Below are positions 59,021-64,000 of a DNA stretch of 64,000 bases, piece by piece. The DNA comes from Theristus sp. LFF4_11 (Eukaryota; Nematoda; Chromadorea; Monhysterida; Xyalidae), in the NCBI GenBank assembly GCA_030248135.1, contig JASANC010002578.1, positions 32,286 to 96,285 on the forward strand, in the 5' to 3' direction. Positions within the stretch are counted from its first letter, which is position 1; every line of letters starts with the position of its first letter. The notes beneath the pieces are model-generated. The model saw only the letters and a list, made by a program, of their open reading frames with translations. It searched no databases and was not told where the DNA came from. The position numbers and the translations under genes are program-made.

Positions 59021-61936
59021 CTAGTCAAGTATTGTTGAGAACTTTTTTGAAACAAAAATTTTAATTTTTTGGTATTCGGATGAACGGAGACAGCTCTTAA
59101 ACCGTCCAACAGTAGGGGATGAAACCGTGGTATCCTCAAGAGAATTCCACAATGATATTGCTCTGACACTGAAAAAATGCTTGCGGACAGACGTTGTTGT
59201 TGTCGGAACTGTGAGCTTGAGAGTATGTCCACGAGTGTTAGCACCATATCCTGGCTGGTGAAATACGAAGAAGTCATTTATATTAGGAACGAACAAACGA
59301 CCTGTCACTATTTTAAACACCAGAATCAGATCAGCGATAGTCCTGTTGATCACTAGTGGTAATAAAGAGAGTTGATCAAGACGTTGGGTATAAGAGCTCT
59401 GAAAACTAATTCCAGGAAGATATTTAGTGAAGGTTCTTTGTGGAGATTCTAACAGTTTATTTAGTTCAAGTAAACTTGGGAACCAAACGGTTTGACAAAA
59501 TGACAAATTTGGGAGGACTAGTGTTTTGAACAGTTTTAGTCTGAAACCTTGGGTTTTCACTCTAAAGCAACGTTTAATAAGACCCGACATGCTGTTTGAT
59601 TTTTTAACGATTTTTTCCACATGGTCCCTGAAAGATAGTTTGTCATCAATCAGCACTCCAAGATCTCTAACAATTTTGGAAGATCGAATTTCTTGACCAC
59701 AAATTGTGTACTGGTACTTGTGATTGCATTTACCCCCTAGATGCAAGATTTGAGTTTTATCTGGAGAAAGAGATAGTTTGTTTGAGTCCATCCAAAGCTC
59801 AATAGCATCAAGATCTTCTTGTAGCAATAGTCTATCTGAGTCTGAAACAACATCTCGATAGATTTTGACGTCATCTGCATAAATCGCTATCTTGCTGTTT
59901 TTAATTATTTGAGGTAGATCATTTATGAACAAAGTGAAGAGCACTGGGCCAAGGACGCTTCCCTGTGGAACTCCAGAGGTAACGGAAACCGGCTGTGACG
60001 TTGATTTATTAATGCGAACTACTTGTGTCCTGTCTTTCAAATATGATTCTATCCACGATAGCAGGTATCCAGTAATACCCATGTAATTGAGTTTCATCAG
60101 AAGTAAGTTATGAGGAATTTTGTCAAAAGCTTTTGAGATATCCAGATACACTACATCAACACCGTATTTCTTATCCAGAGATTTTGTCCAATTATTTAGA
60201 CACGTCAGTAATTGTCCTTCCACACCCCGATTAGGAATAAAACCAAATTGAAATGGTGACAATATTTTTGTCTCCGCGCAAAAGTTCAAAATTTTGTCTC
60301 GGATAATTCTTTCAAAGACTTTACAGACATTAGAAGTTAATGATACTGGTCGATAATTGGTGATCTTTGAGCTTTGTTTTGTTTTTGGAATGGGGTGAAC
60401 AATGCCTTGCCTCCAACTCTTCGGAACTTCATTCCTGTAGAGGGATGCATTAAAAAGTAGAGAGATTGGTTCAGATAAAGCAATACAAAGTTTCTTCAGG
60501 AAGATTTGCGAAATTTTATCTGGACCACAAGCTGATTTATTCCGCAGTTTACATAGATATAAATAAACAAGTTCTGGTGTAACAGTTCCTGGTGAACGTA
60601 GTCCTTGTTTACCATCCTCTAATGAAACCCACTGCGTTCCATCGTTGCGTGTGAAAAAAGAGGCAAACATATTGTTAAATGCTGCTGCTTTTTCCGTATC
60701 TGTAGTGAGCGGTGTTCCATCTACTGTTTCTATAACTGGAATGTCCCTGCTACAACCAATTTTCTTTTTTACTGCTGACCAAAATTTTCGAGGATTTGGA
60801 TGTGAAAGTGCCCTTTTTTCAGCCGCATATCTTTCTTTTCTCTTTATTTTATCTATTATTCTGGATACCACCCGAAACGAAAGGTAAGAATTTATATTCC
60901 GTCTGTTGACACGGCGTAGTCTTTCCTGAGTTTTCAACAACTTCTGTAGGCGTGGAGACCAGGGTAATAGTTTTCCTGATGATTCAGAAATTCTAGACGT
61001 AGGTACATAGTTATCAATTAAAATTTTGCAAGTTTCTTCAAACACGTCACTCATCTTTTCAACTGAGTCACACATGCTAAAAACTTTTCTCCAATCTACT
61101 TCCAAAAGGTGTTGTTCCATGTTTCCCCATCTTGCTTTGGAGTAATCTTTAAATTTGAATATTTTCGGTTTTGATGTGATTTTTAGGGACGTTGTGACAT
61201 GTATTGATTTGTGATCACTAGGTTGTTCTGGATATCCAAATGGATTCAAGATTTCACATGCGGTAACAAGTTCTGGTGTAGAAACGAAAGCTAAATCAAG
61301 ATAATTGTCGTATCTAGTTGGGAGGTCAACAATTTGAAACAGGCCTAGTTCGGCAGTTTTACTTAGAAACTCCAAGTTTGTTTTTCTATCTTGATAACTG
61401 CTGAAGGTTGGATGCCAATTTAATCCAGGAAGGTTAAAGTCACCAAAAATGAACGATCCAGTGCCATCACCGGAAATTGTCTCCAGAAGCTGCAAAAAGT
61501 GGTGCCATGTAGGCACATTTGAAGCGGGTGAGCCTGGGACACGATAAACAATTGAAATTGTAAAAGCGCAGTTGTTTAAAAAAATTTTGATTGTCAGGAG
61601 CTCAAAATTTTTGGTGCAAATGGTACAATTTTTAATAATTTTTGCTTTGACGGATCTCGGCACCAAATACAACAGACCCCCTCCACGCTCACCGTAGTTC
61701 CGATCCAAGCGGAATATTTGAAAGTTATGGTCAGTTACCGCAGCATTTCTAACAGTATCATTCAACCACGTCTCTACGAGCAGGTAAATAGTAATCTTTG
61801 TTTTGCTCTGATCGCCCAGAATTAAACCATCTAAGAGATCTCTCCGTTCTTGGGATAAAATGGATCTAACATTACAAAAATAAAAGCAAAGAGTTTGATG
61901 AGAAAGATTTTGTATTTGACCTGGAGAGCCGCGCAC
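59021..61936 (-). CDS. LINE ORF2: apurinic endonuclease plus reverse transcriptase
   Basis: 971 codons including the first, which is GTG immediately after the UAG of ORF1. The endonuclease (residues about 15-250) shows the catalytic set: FCNVRSIL, VETWLND, RGGGLLYLV, FGDFNLPGLNW and PSDHKSIHV. The reverse transcriptase (about 505-760) shows IPNRGVEGQLL, LDISKAFDKIPHN, SGVPQGSVLGPVLFTLFIND and the catalytic YADD at about 686-689. A C-terminal domain of about 200 residues follows. The first in-frame AUG is at residue 273, beyond the endonuclease, so a complete protein needs readthrough of the UAG or non-AUG reinitiation. No frameshift or internal stop occurs. Confidence 0.93.
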   Translation of the reverse strand: MRGSPGQIQNLSHQTLCFYFCNVRSILSQERRDLLDGLILGDQSKTKITIYLLVETWLNDTVRNAAVTDHNFQIFRLDRNYGERGGGLLYLVPRSVKAKIIKNCTICTKNFELLTIKIFLNNCAFTISIVYRVPGSPASNVPTWHHFLQLLETISGDGTGSFIFGDFNLPGLNWHPTFSSYQDRKTNLEFLSKTAELGLFQIVDLPTRYDNYLDLAFVSTPELVTACEILNPFGYPEQPSDHKSIHVTTSLKITSKPKIFKFKDYSKARWGNMEQHLLEVDWRKVFSMCDSVEKMSDVFEETCKILIDNYVPTSRISESSGKLLPWSPRLQKLLKTQERLRRVNRRNINSYLSFRVVSRIIDKIKRKERYAAEKRALSHPNPRKFWSAVKKKIGCSRDIPVIETVDGTPLTTDTEKAAAFNNMFASFFTRNDGTQWVSLEDGKQGLRSPGTVTPELVYLYLCKLRNKSACGPDKISQIFLKKLCIALSEPISLLFNASLYRNEVPKSWRQGIVHPIPKTKQSSKITNYRPVSLTSNVCKVFERIIRDKILNFCAETKILSPFQFGFIPNRGVEGQLLTCLNNWTKSLDKKYGVDVVYLDISKAFDKIPHNLLLMKLNYMGITGYLLSWIESYLKDRTQVVRINKSTSQPVSVTSGVPQGSVLGPVLFTLFINDLPQIIKNSKIAIYADDVKIYRDVVSDSDRLLLQEDLDAIELWMDSNKLSLSPDKTQILHLGGKCNHKYQYTICGQEIRSSKIVRDLGVLIDDKLSFRDHVEKIVKKSNSMSGLIKRCFRVKTQGFRLKLFKTLVLPNLSFCQTVWFPSLLELNKLLESPQRTFTKYLPGISFQSSYTQRLDQLSLLPLVINRTIADLILVFKIVTGRLFVPNINDFFVFHQPGYGANTRGHTLKLTVPTTTTSVRKHFFSVRAISLWNSLEDTTVSSPTVGRFKSCLRSSEYQKIKIFVSKKFSTILD

Positions 61937-62884
61937 CTATTGTCCACCAGCAGCCGCACCGTGGCCTCTCCCGTCATCCGTGGTCACATCCTCAGCCGCA
62001 CGAATTGACTCTAAAAAATTTGCAGAAAACGGATCGGCCACAAACTGACAATGCCAACGGTTGTTCACTTGCACTGATTTTCGAATTGAAAAACGGCCAT
62101 AAAACGACTCTCGCAAAACACATTTCTTATTTTCCTCAGACAAACTCCTGAACTTGTACAGATTCTGACGCGCCTGCGCCTCAATTGTTCGTTGAGCCAA
62201 CGTTTTATCAGAACGAAAGTAAATGAATTTTGAGTCACCGAATTTTCTCCAATTTTCGCGCAGTCGTTTTTTCGCGTCAGCCGTTGCCAACTTCACCTTG
62301 AGCAGACGCGGCGATTTCGGTCGGCCATCGCTGCGCACCGCATCCGAATACGATCCCATCCTGAAGACGGTCTCGACATCATCACGGTTGCCGCCAACGT
62401 CCTGAAGCACGTCCCTCACGAATTTTAGCTCAGTGTTCGCGGATTCGTCGTCTCGCTCCGGCCTCGACAGCACTTTCCCCGGCATGCGTTCCGGCCAGCC
62501 CGCCAGCACCAGATTGTTTTGCTTGTCCTTTCGTTCCTGCATTTCAGCCTCCAGCGCAAACTGTCGCGAAATTTCGTGGTCCATGCTCAGCGCTGAAGTG
62601 ACCTCCGCCGGCATGACGGTGGCCGGTGGGCGACCCCAACCCGAGACCACCGTCGACGACGGCGGCGGAGCGTCATAAAGCTTCGCTACCAACTCGATCA
62701 GCTGTCGCTGTGCAGCGGCAGACTCTGCCATCAAAGCGCTTTGAGCAGTCAGCATGTCCACAATCTTCGCTGACTGCTGCTCTTGTGATTCAATAAATTT
62801 GTTCATCGTCGACATTTGCGTCTGCTGCATATCAACCATCCTGTTGATCGCCGTCACCAACAGTTTTATATCTTCCGACGCCAT
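61937..62884 (-). CDS. LINE ORF1: nucleic-acid-binding chaperone-like protein
   Basis: 315 residues. The N-terminal third is Gln/Met/Ser-rich coiled coil (residues about 5-75), then a Pro-rich linker (APPPSSTVVSGWGRPP). An RRM-like region follows, starting at NNLVLAGWPER and containing VFRMGS and LKVKLATADAKKRLREN. The C-terminus is Gly/Ala-rich. This trimeric coiled coil plus RRM-like layout is that of type II LINE ORF1 proteins, which coat the element RNA. The frame stops at UAG (61939-61937) and continues in the same frame into ORF2. Confidence 0.82.
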   Translation of the reverse strand: MASEDIKLLVTAINRMVDMQQTQMSTMNKFIESQEQQSAKIVDMLTAQSALMAESAAAQRQLIELVAKLYDAPPPSSTVVSGWGRPPATVMPAEVTSALSMDHEISRQFALEAEMQERKDKQNNLVLAGWPERMPGKVLSRPERDDESANTELKFVRDVLQDVGGNRDDVETVFRMGSYSDAVRSDGRPKSPRLLKVKLATADAKKRLRENWRKFGDSKFIYFRSDKTLAQRTIEAQARQNLYKFRSLSEENKKCVLRESFYGRFSIRKSVQVNNRWHCQFVADPFSANFLESIRAAEDVTTDDGRGHGAAAGGQ

Positions 62885-63388
62885 GATGTCCGTGCCCGAA
62901 TTGTTAATTTTTTTTTATTTGTGGTGTTGTGCTCGTTGAAGATGACGACGACGACGACACCTGTGCACGATTCCGTTTTGTTGTGAAGATCGGTGATTGA
63001 AGAAACGACATCAATTGAACCGGCGGCCTGTGCCACCCCGATAACGAACAGCGTTCCGCAATTTTCTCAAGAATCTGGGTAAAAACCATCAAAGTTGTGT
63101 AAATAATGGGCCGAATGACTCCCGTATGGCGGAACTTTGCAGATTTTGTTTTGGTGACCTCAATTACCCATTTTCCAAACCGTCACCATGCCTCTTCTTG
63201 TGTTTTGACCTCCAAAACGTCACTAATTGTCCTCAGCTAAGCTAATGCTAAAGTGAAGACAAACATACCGCCTTGAAATTCGATCAATTCTTCTGATGGT
63301 GTCGCGACGACACGACACGAAGCAGCAACCAGACAACGTAGCGCTTGCAAACGGAGCAGCGAGCACAATCGGACGCTCTGCGAGGCGA

Positions 63389-63497
63389 ATCGTCACCTTA
63401 TCTGCATCCGAAATGGTAGGCCAAGCTTTGGGACGCTCAAAAACTTCATCGCAGATGTTGTCGAAGCCTAAAATCAGTCGGTAAAACGGTCCAAAAT
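63389..63497. repeat. dispersed ~105-bp repeat, copy 2
   Basis: Direct copy of 54519-54622, differing at only a few positions, for example GAAGCC against TAAGCC before the CTAAAATCAG word. Confidence 0.85.
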
Positions 63498-63506
63498 CGA
63501 CTGCTA

Positions 63507-63850
63507 AAGGTTTTACGAGGTATAATCAAAGAAAATTTTTGTTGAACTTTCGAAAAATTGTGCCAAAATTGAGGTTTTCAGAGCATATTAGAGGAAAATT
63601 TTTCGAATTAAAAAAAAAATCGGCATTTTTGTTTTTTTAATCACTTTTTTTTTTAAATTTTCATTTTTGTTTAACAACTCTAAACCCTACTGCTGAGTGC
63701 TGAGTGCTGACGGTTTTACGAGGTAATATCAAAGAAAAATTTTTTGTTGAACTTTCGAAAAATTGTGCCAAATTTGAGGTTTTCAGAGCATATTGGAGGA
63801 AAAATTTTCGAATTTAAAAAAATCGGCATTTTTGTTTAACAACCCTAGAC
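63507..63850. repeat. two tandem copies of an AT-rich unit
   Basis: Two copies of the unit starting GGTTTTACGAGGTA and continuing through GTTGAACTTTCGAAAAATTG, TTCAGAGCATATT and ATCGGCATTTTTGTTTAACAAC are separated by CTGAGTGCTGAGTGCTGACG. An inverted relative of the end of the unit (GGGTTGTTAAAAAAAACAAA) is at about 54178-54197. Confidence 0.8.
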
Positions 63851-64000
63851 GTGACTTGTGTTTGTGTTCGAATTGTTTTTGATTTTTTTATTCTGTTTGT
63901 GTCTGTGTTTACAATCACAATTCACTGCTTCATTCTGCAATATTTGTTGCAGTTTCCTTTTTTCTGTTCATTGGTTCAGCTTCACTGATTACTGTTGACT

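Larger units (their letters stand above)
58155..62950 (-). mobile_element. APE-type LINE (CR1/Jockey-like), apparently intact
   Basis: Reading the minus strand: a 5' leader upstream of 62884, ORF1 (62884-61937), ORF2 (61936-59021), about 750 bp of 3' UTR, and an A-rich tail with GAAA units (about 58275-58155), next to the G-rich block. Both frames are open. The 5' boundary was not determined. The endonuclease-RT architecture and an RRM-like ORF1 fit CR1/Jockey-group elements common in nematodes. It is a likely partner for the tRNA-derived SINE in the NAB intron only if their tails matched, which they do not obviously do. Confidence 0.88.

Noticed and set aside
58029..59038. Lys-rich minus frames at 58029-58293 and open frames at 58543-59277 and 58757-59038
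   Set aside because: The first is the A-rich tail of the LINE, the others lie over its 3' UTR and the end of ORF2 in wrong phases.

Overview
The window reads as nuclear DNA of a metazoan, almost certainly a nematode. Genes are split by short GT-AG (occasionally GC-AG) introns. Gene families that point to nematodes are an atypical soluble guanylate cyclase, a DEG/ENaC channel, a NAB/MAB-10 co-repressor, a divergent ionotropic-glutamate-receptor-like protein, a SWIP-10-type metallo-beta-lactamase protein, a short anchored collagen and a CPG4-like secreted protein. Non-coding space is full of MITEs, microsatellites, a tRNA-derived SINE and a LINE. The species cannot be named from this sequence alone. 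Gene models were built by hand from donor/acceptor signals and checked for phase; they have not been tested against transcripts or databases.

Left part (1-20216, plus strand): the tail of an unrecognised gene (1-162); a guanylate cyclase whose H-NOX N-terminus is not visible (1680-4436); a 12-exon DEG/ENaC channel with an Arg in the selectivity filter (4836-7938); a 5.8 kb spacer rich in (TG)n; and the NAB/MAB-10 gene (13755-20216).

Middle part (20217-33111): a Harbinger-like fold-back element (21958-23442) with a TTA duplication; a small two-exon neuropeptide-like precursor on the minus strand (24623-24324) ending in an amidation-type RLRLG; a plus-strand coiled-coil gene (25355-26297); and on the minus strand a glutamate-receptor-like gene (29240-27250) and a short collagen (32346-29838). 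The collagen's first intron holds a hAT-like element with a MITE inside it.

Right-middle part (33112-53040): a 10-exon minus-strand gene for a secreted lustrin plus metallo-beta-lactamase protein (42449-33112). Its introns hold a complete intronless four-TM gene (35683-34394), a tRNA-Glu(UUC) gene, a MITE copy and a hammerhead-ribozyme-like motif. Next come a CPG4-like, probably GPI-anchored gene (49091-50733, plus) and the last three visible exons of RNA polymerase II subunit RPB9 (53033-51860, minus), one of whose introns is GC-AG.

Right end (53200-64000): a block of long G/C homopolymers arranged as nested inverted and direct repeats, followed by an apparently intact APE-type LINE on the minus strand. 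Its ORF1 and ORF2 lie in one frame separated only by a UAG, and ORF2 has no AUG before its endonuclease domain.

The most unusual items are the ORF1-UAG-ORF2 LINE, the nested gene, tRNA and ribozyme-like motif inside the SWIP-10-like gene, the Arg in the DEG/ENaC pore, the neuropeptide-like precursor, and GC-AG introns including one in RPB9.
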